Shown: positions 1 to 7,421 of the stretch, piece after piece
How the letters are laid out: each line of letters opens with the position of its first letter
Numbering within the stretch: position 1 is the stretch's first letter
Source: Marinosulfonomonas sp.
GTDB lineage: Bacteria; Pseudomonadota; Alphaproteobacteria; Rhodobacterales; Rhodobacteraceae
Direction of reading: 5' to 3'
Assembly (NCBI GenBank): GCA_026989405.1
Contig: JALSJL010000209.1
Span: 1 to 14,861 of the forward strand
Length of the DNA: 14,861 nucleotides
Translations under genes and position numbers: made by a program
The notes under the pieces: model-generated
The model's database searches: none
The model's input: only the letters and a program-made list of their open reading frames with translations
Told to the model about the DNA's origin: nothing

Positions 1-708
1 GATCAGCCCGGCGCGGGCGCCGCCTTCGATCGCCATGTTGCAAACCGTCATCCGCCCTTCCATCGACAGGCTGCGGATCGCTTCGCCGCAATACTCGATC
101 ACATGGCCGGTGCCCCCTGCCGTGCCGGTCGCCCCGATCACAGCAAGGGTGATGTCCTTGGCCGTCACGCCGGGTTGCAGCTTGCCGGTAATCTCGACCT
201 TCATGTTCTTCGATTTCTTCTGGATCAGCGTCTGGGTCGCCAGCACATGTTCCACCTCGCTGGTGCCGATCCCGTGGGCCAGTGCGCCGAAAGCGCCGTG
301 GGTTGCGGTATGGCTGTCGCCACACACGACCGTCATGCCCGGCAGCGTCCAGCCCTGTTCGGGCCCGACGATATGCACGATGCCCTGGCGCACGTCGTCC
401 ACCGGATAGTAGTGCACGCCGAAATCGCGGGCGTTCCTGTCGAGCGCCTCGACCTGAATGCGGCTTTCTTCGTTCTCGATCCCCTTGGCGCGGTCCAGCG
501 TCGTGGGCACGTTATGGTCGGGCACCGCGATCGTCTTGTCGGGCGCGCGCACCGTGCGGCCAGTCATGCGCAACCCCTCGAAGGCTTGCGGGCTTGTCAC
601 TTCGTGCACCAGGTGGCGGTCGATATACAGCAGCGCGGTGCCGTCATCGTCTTCGCTGACCACATGGGCGTCCCATATCTTGTCGTAGAGTGTTTTCGGA
701 TTGGTCAT
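1..708 (-). CDS. leuC: 3-isopropylmalate dehydratase large subunit, 5' part (3' end outside window)
   Basis: LeuC pairs with LeuD to isomerise 2-isopropylmalate to 3-isopropylmalate in cytoplasmic leucine biosynthesis, using a [4Fe-4S] cluster. The visible 236 codons start with MTNPKTLYDKIWDAHVV and include the aconitase-superfamily stretches VCGDSHTATHGAFGALAHGI (about residues 129-148), IGTSEVEHVLATQT and GTAGGTGHVIEYCGEAIRS. LeuC proteins are usually about 465-470 residues, so roughly the first half is here. The cluster-binding cysteines, which lie in the C-terminal half, cannot be checked. The start is the ATG at 706-708, preceded by a purine-rich AGAGGGA ribosome binding site. The gene is divergent from the mscS-like gene. 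Identification is secure from the family motifs; the gene is partial only because the window ends. Confidence 0.96.
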   Translation of the reverse strand, partial: MTNPKTLYDKIWDAHVVSEDDDGTALLYIDRHLVHEVTSPQAFEGLRMTGRTVRAPDKTIAVPDHNVPTTLDRAKGIENEESRIQVEALDRNARDFGVHYYPVDDVRQGIVHIVGPEQGWTLPGMTVVCGDSHTATHGAFGALAHGIGTSEVEHVLATQTLIQKKSKNMKVEITGKLQPGVTAKDITLAVIGATGTAGGTGHVIEYCGEAIRSLSMEGRMTVCNMAIEGGARAGLI

Positions 709-946
709 GTCATCCCTCTTTCAGGGTCATCGGCGTTTCGGACAAAATGTGCGGCGGGCGGGCCTATAGCCCGGCCAACACCGCCTTGGTCGCCCCGAAA
801 AACCGCCACGGAAGGCGGGACCGGTCATCCATGTCGAAAACTGCGCTCATGGCGTCTGACCTAGCCAAATCCCGCCGCACTATCAAGACCGCTCGGCTTG
901 CCGGGTCGCGATTGTCATGCCAAGGTCCGAAAAAACGCGGAACGCC
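709..946. other. Divergent intergenic region leuC / mscS-like
   Basis: This gap of about 240 bases separates two divergent genes and should hold both promoters. No confident -35/-10 pair was recognised on either strand. Apart from the doubtful small ORF and a weak inverted repeat near 761-775, nothing could be assigned. Confidence 0.5.
764..850 (-). CDS. Doubtful 28-residue ORF upstream of leuC
   Basis: A minus-strand reading frame ending RSRLPWRFFGATKAVLAGL stops 55 bases before the leuC start codon, so it would be the first gene of a leuC transcript. The ATG could be at 850 or at 832, and neither has a convincing Shine-Dalgarno sequence. It is not a classical leu leader peptide because it has no run of leucine codons. 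A short inverted repeat (CGGGC, TATAG, GCCCG on the minus strand) spans its stop codon. It may be a small conserved peptide, a leader, or chance. I do not recognise a family. Confidence 0.2.
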   Translation of the reverse strand: MSAVFDMDDRSRLPWRFFGATKAVLAGL

Positions 947-2278
947 ATGGAAACCGAAGTTCAACCCCTGCTCGAAACCCTGACCACGCTCTGGTCAAGC
1001 ATCGAGTCGCGGCTCGGGGCGTTGTTCCTGTTTCGCGGTCAGGTGCAGATTGGCATTCTTCTGGGCTGCATCGTGCTGGCCTATATCCTTCGCCGGCTGA
1101 CCGCCCCGCGCATGAGCGCCTGGATGCACAGCCTGGAGGGCTGGCCGAAGTGGCGCCTTCGCGTGCTGGTGTTGATCCACCGGCGGCTCCAGCTGATCTA
1201 CTTCGTCATTCTGGCCTGGACCGCCAATTTCGTGATGTCGCAGATCTACACCTTCCCGTCCTGGCGCAACACGCTCAGCCTTGTCGCAACGATCGCCACC
1301 GCCTGGCTGGCGGTGGTGCTGGCCGCCCGCCTTATCAAGAACCACCTGTTGCGCCGGATCGTGACCTGGGGCATGTGGATCTACGTCACGCTCTACTACC
1401 TTGGCCTTCTCGAGCCGGTCTCGGCCTCGCTTGACCGGGTGGCCGTGGAATTCGGTGACTTCCGCCTGTCGGCCCTGGCCATCGTGAAAGCGCTGATCGT
1501 CACCGGTATCCTGTTCACTGTCGCCCGCCTGGTGTCGACCACCGCCGCCAGCAGGATTCAGCAGGCCAGGGACATTTCGCCCTCGATGCGGGTGCTGATG
1601 GTCAAGGCGGTCCAGATCGGACTGTATTCCGCGGCGTTTTTCATCGGGCTGAAGGCTGTCGGGTTCGACCTGACCGGGCTTGCCGTGCTGTCCGGCGCAA
1701 TCGGCGTCGGCCTTGGTTTCGGCCTGCAAAAGGTGGTGTCGAACCTTGTGTCCGGCATCATCATCCTTCTGGACAAATCGATCAAGCCCGGTGACGTGAT
1801 CAGCCTTGGCGACACGTTCGGCTGGATCAACTCGCTTGGCGCGCGCTATGTTTCCGTGGTCACACGCGACGGGCGGGAATACCTGATCCCGAACGAGGAC
1901 CTGATCACCGGGCAGGTCGTCAACTGGTCGCATTCCAACGATTTCGTGCGTCTCGACATCCATTTCGGCACCGCCTATGGCGACGATCCGCACGACGTGC
2001 GCCGCATCGCCTGCGAAGCTGCGGCTTCGGTCGAGCGGGTTTTGCGCTCGCGCCCGCCGGTGTGCCATATCATCGGCTTTGGCGACAGCTCGGTAGATTA
2101 CGTCCTTCGGTTCTGGATCAGCGACCCCACGGGCGGGCTGACAAACATCCGCGGCAACGTGTTTCTTGCGCTTTGGGATGCGTTCAAGGACAACGACATT
2201 TCCATTCCGTTCCCGCAGCGCGAGGTCAAATTGCTCGAAGGCAGCCAGATTGCCACCCGCCCGCTCAATGACCCTTGA
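947..2278 (+). CDS. MscS-family mechanosensitive ion channel protein
   Basis: This is a 443-residue membrane protein of the small-conductance mechanosensitive channel family, which opens under membrane tension to release solutes during osmotic downshock. About six hydrophobic segments (near residues 33-50, 80-98, 106-125, 133-150, 175-195 and 215-240) precede the diagnostic Gly/Ala-rich pore helix, SGAIGVGLGFGLQKVVSNL (near 250-268). The MscS beta-domain follows (IKPGDVISLGDTFGWI, then LIPNEDLITGQVVNWS) and then the alpha/beta C-terminal domain. The length fits mid-sized MscS relatives with extra N-terminal helices rather than the E. coli MscS of about 286 residues. An in-frame ATG at 917 would add ten polar residues. 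I prefer 947, although neither start has a strong Shine-Dalgarno sequence. A hairpin follows the stop codon, so the gene is probably its own transcription unit. Its exact paralogue class and conductance cannot be told from sequence. Confidence 0.93.
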   Translation: METEVQPLLETLTTLWSSIESRLGALFLFRGQVQIGILLGCIVLAYILRRLTAPRMSAWMHSLEGWPKWRLRVLVLIHRRLQLIYFVILAWTANFVMSQIYTFPSWRNTLSLVATIATAWLAVVLAARLIKNHLLRRIVTWGMWIYVTLYYLGLLEPVSASLDRVAVEFGDFRLSALAIVKALIVTGILFTVARLVSTTAASRIQQARDISPSMRVLMVKAVQIGLYSAAFFIGLKAVGFDLTGLAVLSGAIGVGLGFGLQKVVSNLVSGIIILLDKSIKPGDVISLGDTFGWINSLGARYVSVVTRDGREYLIPNEDLITGQVVNWSHSNDFVRLDIHFGTAYGDDPHDVRRIACEAAASVERVLRSRPPVCHIIGFGDSSVDYVLRFWISDPTGGLTNIRGNVFLALWDAFKDNDISIPFPQREVKLLEGSQIATRPLNDP

Positions 2279-2308
2279 TCGGCGGAGTTTTCGCATTCCC
2301 GCCGATTT
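2278..2308 (+). terminator. Hairpin after the mscS-like gene, possible terminator
   Basis: Perfect 8-base arms ATCGGCGG (2278-2285) and CCGCCGAT (2299-2306) enclose a 13-base loop. The 3' arm runs into a short TTT. The position directly on the stop codon fits a terminator, but the U-tract is short, so efficiency is uncertain. Confidence 0.5.
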
Positions 2309-2324
2309 GAACAACTATTTCGCC

Positions 2325-2342
2325 GCAAATCTTGAGATTTGC
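2325..2342. repeat. 18-base perfect palindrome, candidate operator upstream of rsfS
   Basis: GCAAATCTTGAGATTTGC is perfectly self-complementary around a central TG, with 8-base arms. It overlaps a plausible -35 element (TTGAGA at 2332-2337). This placement suits a dimeric repressor site, but no regulator is identified. A hairpin with a two-base loop is less favourable, so a DNA-level role is the better guess. Confidence 0.45.
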
Positions 2343-2360
2343 CCTTCGCGCTGCTACGTT
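2332..2360 (+). promoter_or_regulatory. Putative sigma-70-type promoter for the rsfS operon
   Basis: TTGAGA at 2332-2337 is followed by a 17-base spacer and TACGTT at 2355-2360. The -35 is good and the -10 is weak (TA and the final T match). It lies in the only sizeable gap before the rsfS-ctpA run. Transcription would begin near 2367. Confidence 0.35.
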
Positions 2361-2402
2361 TTGATCAGGCCCGGCGCCGGGGCCCTTGGCGGCGCATCAC
2401 AA

Positions 2403-2419
2403 AGGAGGACACTGTCCTG
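2403..2419 (+). promoter_or_regulatory. Strong Shine-Dalgarno site with unusual CTG start context (rsfS)
   Basis: AGGAGG at 2403-2408 is a near-perfect Shine-Dalgarno sequence. Eight bases downstream the in-frame codon is CTG (2417-2419), with no ATG, GTG or TTG at suitable spacing. The site overlaps a 13-base inverted repeat AGGACACTGTCCT (2406-2418), which could partly mask it in mRNA. Confidence 0.5.
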
Positions 2420-2833
2420 TCTCAGACCATTGACGCAGCCCGGCAAACGGCTGCACCCGGTTCGGGCATGAATAACCTGTCCAACCCGCTTTCAGGCAAG
2501 AAACTGCTTGGGCAAATCCTGGCTTCTCTCGATGAAAACAAGGCCGAAGACGTGATCTCGATCAGCCTCGCGGGCAAATCCGAGATGGCGGATTTCATGG
2601 TGATCTGTTCGGGCCGTTCGACCCGGCAAGTGGTCTCGATTGCCGAAAAGCTGGCCGACAGCATCAAGAAATCTGCCGGCTTGCCGAGCAAACTGGAAGG
2701 CAAGGATCAGGGCGACTGGGTGCTGATCGACGCCGGCGACGTGATCGTTCACATCTTTCGCCCGGAAGTGCGCGAGTTCTACCAGCTCGAAAAAATGTGG
2801 ATGGACCCGGCACAGGCTCCGGCCAAGGGCTGA
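2417..2833 (+). CDS. rsfS: Ribosomal silencing factor RsfS
   Basis: RsfS (RsfA/Iojap/DUF143 family) binds ribosomal protein uL14 on the 50S subunit and blocks joining with the 30S subunit when nutrients are limiting. The core is complete: DENKAEDVISISLAGKSEMA, then ADFMVICSGRSTRQVVSIAE, then EGKDQGDWVLIDAGDVIVHI, ending in FRPEVREFYQLEKMW. These are the hallmark stretches of the family. The start is ambiguous. The perfect Shine-Dalgarno sequence points to a CTG at 2417, giving 138 residues. The first ATG, at 2468 (121 residues), has no visible ribosome binding site but gives a more usual family length. The stop codon overlaps the rlmH start as TGATG, indicating translational coupling. The rsfS-rlmH pairing is widespread in bacteria and supports the call. 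Confidence 0.93.
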   Translation: MSQTIDAARQTAAPGSGMNNLSNPLSGKKLLGQILASLDENKAEDVISISLAGKSEMADFMVICSGRSTRQVVSIAEKLADSIKKSAGLPSKLEGKDQGDWVLIDAGDVIVHIFRPEVREFYQLEKMWMDPAQAPAKG

Positions 2834-3303
2834 TGCGCGTCCAGATCTGCGCCGTGGGCCGGCTTCGCCCCGGCCCCGAACGCGATTTGATCGATGACTA
2901 CCTGACCCGGTTCGACCGCACCGGGCGCGCCCTGGGCCTTGGGCCGGCCACGATCACCGAAGTGGATGACCGCAAGGGCGGTGGCATGGCCGCCGAAAGC
3001 GCGCTGTTGCAGCGCGCCATCCCGAAAGGCGCCACGGTCTGTGCGCTGGACGAGCGCGGCAAGGTGATGACATCACCCGAGTTTGCGCAGATGCTGGCCG
3101 GATGGCGCGATCAGGGCGCCGGCTCTGCGGTGTTCGTGATCGGTGGCGCGGACGGGCTGGAAAAGGGGCTGCGCGAGCAGGCCCGGGCACGGCTGTCGCT
3201 TGGCAAGATGGTCTGGCCGCACATGCTGGCCCGCGTGATGCTGGCCGAACAACTTTACCGCGCGGCCACGATACTGGCCGGCGGCCCCTATCACAGAAAC
3301 TGA
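2833..3303 (+). CDS. rlmH: 23S rRNA (pseudouridine1915-N3)-methyltransferase RlmH
   Basis: RlmH is a small SPOUT-class methyltransferase that uses S-adenosylmethionine to methylate N3 of pseudouridine 1915 in helix 69 of 23S rRNA on assembled 70S ribosomes. The 156-residue protein matches the usual length of about 155. It carries the SPOUT knot region FVIGGADGLEKGL, then LSLGKMVWPHMLARVMLAEQ and the C-terminal signature GGPYHRN. The ALDERGK segment in the middle is also typical. The ATG overlaps the rsfS stop codon by one base, so translation is probably coupled. The next gene, gpmI, follows after 68 bases without a clear terminator, so the transcript likely continues. Confidence 0.96.
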   Translation: MRVQICAVGRLRPGPERDLIDDYLTRFDRTGRALGLGPATITEVDDRKGGGMAAESALLQRAIPKGATVCALDERGKVMTSPEFAQMLAGWRDQGAGSAVFVIGGADGLEKGLREQARARLSLGKMVWPHMLARVMLAEQLYRAATILAGGPYHRN

Positions 3304-3371
3304 AATCGCGGTTTCCCCCGGCGGGGCGGCGCGCTAGAACACAGCCACACCGGCCAGCAAACAGGCACCCC

Positions 3372-4895
3372 ATGAGCACACCAAAACCTGTCGTTCTATG
3401 TATTCTCGATGGCTGGGGGCTGCGCGACGACCCCACCGCAAACGCCCCCGCGCTTGCCAGCACGCCCAACTTCGACCGGCTGATGGCGACCTGTCCGCAT
3501 GCCACGCTGGTCACCTACGGGCCCGACGTGGGCCTGCCGCGCGGGCAGATGGGAAACTCGGAGGTCGGCCATACCAACATCGGCGCCGGGCGCGTCGTGG
3601 CGATGGACCTTGGCCAGATCGACCTGGCCATCGAGGACGGTTCGTTCTTCGAGAACCCGGCCCTGCTGGACTTCATTGCCCGCCTGAAAGAGACCGGCGG
3701 CACGGCGCATCTGATGGGGATGATCTCGGATGGCGGGGTGCATGGGCACATCGACCACATCAAGGCCGCGATCAGGGCGATTGCCGGCGCCGGCGTTCCC
3801 GTCGTGCTGCATGCGATCACCGACGGGCGCGACGTGGCGCCGAAATCGGCGCTCGGCTACATGCGCGACATCCTGGACACGCTGGACGACGCCGGCGGCA
3901 GGGTGGTGACGGTTGGCGGGCGCTATTACGCGATGGACCGCGACAAGCGCTGGGACCGGGTGCAGCTGGCCTATGAGGCCATCGTTCACGGCAAGGGCCA
4001 GAGCGCGCCGGATGCGATCCGCGCGATCGAGGCCGCCTATGGCGATGGCAAGACCGATGAGTTCATCCCGCCCACGGTCATTGACGGCCATGACGGCCTG
4101 CATGACGGCGACGGGCTGTTCTGCCTGAACTTCCGCGCCGACCGGGTGCGGGAAATACTCGCCGCCATCGGTGACCCGGATTTCGATGCGTTCGAAACCG
4201 GGCCTCGGCCGCGCCTTGCGGCGCTTCTCGGGATGGCCGACTATTCCGACCGGCACGACACTTACATGACCACCTGCTTCCCGAAGCAGCATATCGTGAA
4301 TACGCTGGGGCATTGGGTTGCCGAACAGGGGCTGCGCCAGTTTCGCGTGGCCGAAACCGAGAAATATCCGCATGTCACCTTCTTCCTGAACGGCGGCGTC
4401 GAACCCCCGGAAAAGGGCGAAGACCGCTACATGGCCCCAAGCCCCAAGGTTGCGACCTACGATCTGCAACCGGAAATGTCGGCCGATGAGGTCACCGACC
4501 ACCTGGTCGGCGCGATCGAGGGCGGCTACGACCTGATCATCGCCAATTACGCCAACCCCGACATGGTCGGCCACACCGGCGACCTTCAGGCCGCGATCGT
4601 TGCCTGCGAAACCGTCGACCGCGGGTTGGGCCGGGTGATGGACCCGCTCGAAAAGGCCGGCGGCGCGATCATCGTGACGGCCGATCACGGCAATTGCGAA
4701 ACCATGATTGACCCGGAAACCGGCGGGCCGCACACCGCCCACACCATGAACCCGGTGCCGGTGATCGTGTGCGGCGGGCCGAAGGGAGCCAAGTTGCGCA
4801 ATGGCCGGCTGGCCGATCTGGCCCCGACCATCCTGCATCTGATGAACCTGCCCAAACCGCCGGAAATGACCGGCGAAAGCCTGTTGGCGGACTGA
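3372..4895 (+). CDS. gpmI: 2,3-bisphosphoglycerate-independent phosphoglycerate mutase
   Basis: GpmI interconverts 3- and 2-phosphoglycerate in glycolysis and gluconeogenesis, using two Mn2+ ions and a phosphoserine intermediate. The protein is 507 residues, typical for the family. The alkaline-phosphatase-like domain starts with VVLCILDGWG, where Asp13 is a metal ligand. It has the nucleophile serine (Ser63) in MGNSEVGHTNIGAG. The inserted phosphotransferase domain carries HAITDGRDVAPKSA and the LNFRADRVREI stretch, and the C-terminal metal sites are IIVTADHGNCE and TAHTMNPVPVIV. All key motifs are present, so it should be active. The ATG at 3372 begins MSTPKPVVL and has only a weak ribosome binding site. 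The stop codon overlaps the next start as TGATG, coupling it to the envC-like gene. Confidence 0.97.
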   Translation: MSTPKPVVLCILDGWGLRDDPTANAPALASTPNFDRLMATCPHATLVTYGPDVGLPRGQMGNSEVGHTNIGAGRVVAMDLGQIDLAIEDGSFFENPALLDFIARLKETGGTAHLMGMISDGGVHGHIDHIKAAIRAIAGAGVPVVLHAITDGRDVAPKSALGYMRDILDTLDDAGGRVVTVGGRYYAMDRDKRWDRVQLAYEAIVHGKGQSAPDAIRAIEAAYGDGKTDEFIPPTVIDGHDGLHDGDGLFCLNFRADRVREILAAIGDPDFDAFETGPRPRLAALLGMADYSDRHDTYMTTCFPKQHIVNTLGHWVAEQGLRQFRVAETEKYPHVTFFLNGGVEPPEKGEDRYMAPSPKVATYDLQPEMSADEVTDHLVGAIEGGYDLIIANYANPDMVGHTGDLQAAIVACETVDRGLGRVMDPLEKAGGAIIVTADHGNCETMIDPETGGPHTAHTMNPVPVIVCGGPKGAKLRNGRLADLAPTILHLMNLPKPPEMTGESLLAD

Positions 4896-6037
4896 TGCGC
4901 AGGCTCATTGCCCTGATCGTGCTGCTTTGGCTGCCGTTGCCGGTGGCCGGCGAAAACAATCCGGCAGAACTTGCGCGCCAGGCGATGGCCGACCTTGAAC
5001 AGGCTCATATCGCGCTTGGCGAAGCCACGCGCGCGTCTGACCGGGTCGCTGCGCTGAGCCAGACGATCAGAGCCTATGAAGACGCGCTGGAAGCGCTGCG
5101 CGAGGGCCTGCGCCGGGCGGCTCTGCGCGAAGCCGCGATCCGGCGCGAATTTGAGGTCGAGCGCGACAAGGTCTCGCGTTTCCTCGGGGTCATGCTGTCG
5201 TTGCAGTCGGCCTCGGGGCCGCTGGCGCTGCTGCACCCTTCGGGTCCGTTGGGGACGGCGCGCGCCGGGATGATCGTGGGTGAAATCACCCCGTCGATCC
5301 AGGCCGAGGCCGAGCGCCTTCGTGCGAAACTCGAAGAAGTTGCGCTGTTGCGGGCCCTGCAGGAAAGCGCAGCCAGCACCCTGCAGGACGGGCTGGACGG
5401 GGTTCAGAAGGCGCGCACCGAGCTCAGCCAGGCCATTTCGAACCGCACCGATCTTCCGCAACGGTTCCTGGCCGACCCCGAAAAGCTGCAGGGGCTGATC
5501 GACAGCGCCGAAACGCTTGAGAGTTTTGCAACCGGCTTGTCCGGGATCGACATGAGCGACCTTGCCGATACGGTGCCCGATCCGGTGCAGGACTTTCGCA
5601 CGGCGCGCGGCATCTTGCCTCTGCCGGTCCAGGGCACGGTTCTGCGTGCCTTCCAGGAACCCGATGCCGCGGGCGTGAAGCGCCCGGGCCTGCTGCTGTC
5701 CACCCGCCCGTTGTCGCTGGTCACAACCCCATGGGCGGCCACATTACGGTTTCGCGGCCCGTTCCTCGACTACGGAAACGTCGTCATTCTGGAACCCGAT
5801 ACCGACACGCTGCTGATTCTCGCGGGGCTCGATCAGGTCTTTGGCGAGGTCGGGCAGGTGCTTCCGCCGGGCACGCCGGTCGGTTTGATGGGCGGTGCAA
5901 CCCCTGATTCGGACAGTTTCTTTCAAATTGCCGTTAACGGGGGTGGTTCTGATCAGTCAGAAACGCTTTATATGGAGCTCAGAGTGGGCGAGAAACCGGT
6001 CGACCCGACCCCGTGGTTCGCCCAGACAAGGGAATAG
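4895..6037 (+). CDS. EnvC-like murein hydrolase activator (degenerate LytM/M23 domain)
   Basis: This 380-residue periplasmic protein has a signal peptide (MRRLIALIVLLWLPLPVAGE). A long alanine/glutamate-rich coiled coil follows (about residues 25-215), then a C-terminal LytM-like beta domain (about 245-375). The domain aligns in outline with M23 peptidases (RGPFLDYGNVVILEPDTDT, LAGLDQVFGEVGQVLPPGTP, ETLYMELRVGEKPVDPTPWF). The zinc-binding histidines expected of M23 peptidases (HxxxD and HxH) are missing; for example, the HxH position reads YMELR. This is the EnvC pattern, in which a catalytically dead LytM domain activates amidases of the AmiA/B type for septal peptidoglycan splitting. The partner amidase is not in this window. 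It starts inside the gpmI stop codon and ends six bases before ctpA, so the three genes are almost certainly co-expressed. The role is inferred from family and architecture. Confidence 0.87.
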   Translation: MRRLIALIVLLWLPLPVAGENNPAELARQAMADLEQAHIALGEATRASDRVAALSQTIRAYEDALEALREGLRRAALREAAIRREFEVERDKVSRFLGVMLSLQSASGPLALLHPSGPLGTARAGMIVGEITPSIQAEAERLRAKLEEVALLRALQESAASTLQDGLDGVQKARTELSQAISNRTDLPQRFLADPEKLQGLIDSAETLESFATGLSGIDMSDLADTVPDPVQDFRTARGILPLPVQGTVLRAFQEPDAAGVKRPGLLLSTRPLSLVTTPWAATLRFRGPFLDYGNVVILEPDTDTLLILAGLDQVFGEVGQVLPPGTPVGLMGGATPDSDSFFQIAVNGGGSDQSETLYMELRVGEKPVDPTPWFAQTRE

Positions 6038-6043
6038 ACATCG

Positions 6044-7378
6044 ATGAGAAAATTCGTGATGGCCGCAATCGGCGGCACATTGGCGGGCGCCATCCTGACC
6101 ACCCAGGTCGCGGGCCCGCTGATCGCGCAGGAAAACCTGCGCAACACAAGCATCTATGAACAGCTTGATCTGTTCGGCGACATATTTGAACGCATCCGGG
6201 CGCAATATGTCGAAGATGTCGACGAAAGCGAGCTGATCGAGGCCGCGATCAACGGCATGCTGACGTCGCTCGATCCGCACTCGAGCTATCTGTCCGCGGA
6301 AGCCGCGGCGGAAATGCGCGAAGACACCCGCGGCGAGTTTGGCGGGTTGGGCATTGAAGTCACCCAGGAAGACGGCTGGGTCAAGGTTGTCACTCCGATG
6401 GATGGCACCCCGGCCTTCAATGCGGGCGTGCAGGCCGGTGACTTCATCACCCAGGTCAATGGCGAAAGCCTGCTGGGGCTGACGCTTGGCGAAGCGGTCG
6501 AGATGATGAAGGGGCCGGTCGGATCCGAGATCATCATCACGGTCGTGCGCGAGGGCGTGGACGAGCCGTTCGACGTCTCGATCATCCGCGATATCATCAA
6601 GCTGACGGCCGTGCGCACCAAGGCGGTTGGCAATACCGTTGTGTCGCGCATCGCCACCTTCAATGACCAGACCTTTCCCAACCTTCAGGAAGGGCTGAAA
6701 AAGACGATTGAGGAACTTGGCGGCATGGAAAATGTCGATGGCTTCATCATCGACCTGCGCAACAACCCCGGCGGATTGCTGAACCAGGCGATCAAGGTGT
6801 CCGATGCCTTCCTGGAAGAAGGTGAGATCGTTTCCACCCGGGGCCGCGATCCGCAGGATGGCGATCGCTACAACGCCACGCCGGGCGATCTTGCGCAAGG
6901 CAAGCCGGTTGTCGTGCTGATCAACAATGGCTCGGCCTCTGCCTCGGAAATCGTGGCCGGTGCACTTCAGGACCATCAGCGCGCCATTATTGTCGGCACC
7001 AAGAGCTTTGGCAAAGGCTCGGTTCAGACGGTCATGCCCTTGCGCAACAATGGCGCGATGCGCCTGACGACGGCGCGCTACTACACGCCGTCCGGCCGCT
7101 CGATCCAGGCGCTTGGCGTGTCGCCCGACATCGTGGTCGAACAGCCTCGGCGCGATCCCGGTGCGGACGAGGGGGAAGACAAGCCACGCCGCACCCGCTC
7201 GGAAGCCGATCTGCGCGGCAGTCTGAACAACGACAGCCTGACGGATGACGAACGCGCGCGCATCGAAGAAGAACGCGCCGTGGCCGAAGAAGCCGCCAAG
7301 CTGCGTGACGAGGACTTTCAGCTGTCTTACGCGGTTGACCTGCTCAAGGGCCTCGCGGCGATCAACAAGGCCAGATAG
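6044..7378 (+). CDS. Carboxy-terminal processing protease, S41 family (CtpA-like)
   Basis: This S41 serine protease trims or degrades periplasmic proteins from their C-termini; in several bacteria CtpA controls peptidoglycan hydrolases or their adaptors. The 444-residue protein has an N-terminal signal or anchor segment (about residues 1-29) and a helical N-terminal part with LTSLDPHSSYLS. A PDZ domain follows (about 95-185, FGGLGIEVTQEDGWVKVVTP). The protease core contains IIDLRNNPGGLL, the nucleophile Ser299 in NNGSASASEIVAG, and the general base Lys324 in SFGKGSVQT. The Ser-Lys spacing of 25 residues is normal for the family. A charged, flexible stretch (about 365-425) precedes the C-terminus. 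AAGGGAA before the ATG serves as ribosome binding site. The neighbouring EnvC-like gene is the usual companion in alphaproteobacteria and suggests a shared role in wall remodelling. The specific substrate is unknown. Confidence 0.95.
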   Translation: MRKFVMAAIGGTLAGAILTTQVAGPLIAQENLRNTSIYEQLDLFGDIFERIRAQYVEDVDESELIEAAINGMLTSLDPHSSYLSAEAAAEMREDTRGEFGGLGIEVTQEDGWVKVVTPMDGTPAFNAGVQAGDFITQVNGESLLGLTLGEAVEMMKGPVGSEIIITVVREGVDEPFDVSIIRDIIKLTAVRTKAVGNTVVSRIATFNDQTFPNLQEGLKKTIEELGGMENVDGFIIDLRNNPGGLLNQAIKVSDAFLEEGEIVSTRGRDPQDGDRYNATPGDLAQGKPVVVLINNGSASASEIVAGALQDHQRAIIVGTKSFGKGSVQTVMPLRNNGAMRLTTARYYTPSGRSIQALGVSPDIVVEQPRRDPGADEGEDKPRRTRSEADLRGSLNNDSLTDDERARIEEERAVAEEAAKLRDEDFQLSYAVDLLKGLAAINKAR

Positions 7379-7382
7379 GCCG

Positions 7383-7409
7383 AAAGGGGCCGGGATGACC
7401 GGCCCCTTT
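7383..7409 (+). terminator. Strong GC hairpin between ctpA and rppH
   Basis: Perfect 11-base arms AAAGGGGCCGG (7383-7393) and CCGGCCCCTTT (7399-7409) enclose the loop GATGA, starting five bases after the ctpA stop codon. It looks like an intrinsic terminator for the rsfS-ctpA transcript. The T-run is only the three bases of the arm itself, so it could instead protect the 3' end of a processed mRNA. An ATG in the loop (7395) is in frame with rppH but is a poor start. Confidence 0.7.
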
Positions 7410-7421
7410 CCTGGCATTCCC

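Noticed and set aside
995..2314. Minus-strand open frame (about 439 codons) opposite the mscS-like gene
   Set aside because: It is the antisense of a well-defined channel protein and has no domain of its own.
3396..4838. Minus-strand open frame (about 480 codons) opposite gpmI
   Set aside because: It is the antisense of a complete phosphoglycerate mutase and rich in His/Arg/Gly from GC-biased codons.
4895..6037. Reading the EnvC-like protein as an active M23 endopeptidase
   Set aside because: The zinc-ligand histidine motifs (HxxxD and HxH) are not present in the LytM-like domain, so an activator role fits better.
7395..7421. Earlier rppH start at the ATG at 7395
   Set aside because: This ATG is in the loop of an 11-base-pair hairpin. 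Starting at 7422 gives the N-terminus spacing usual in alphaproteobacterial RppH.
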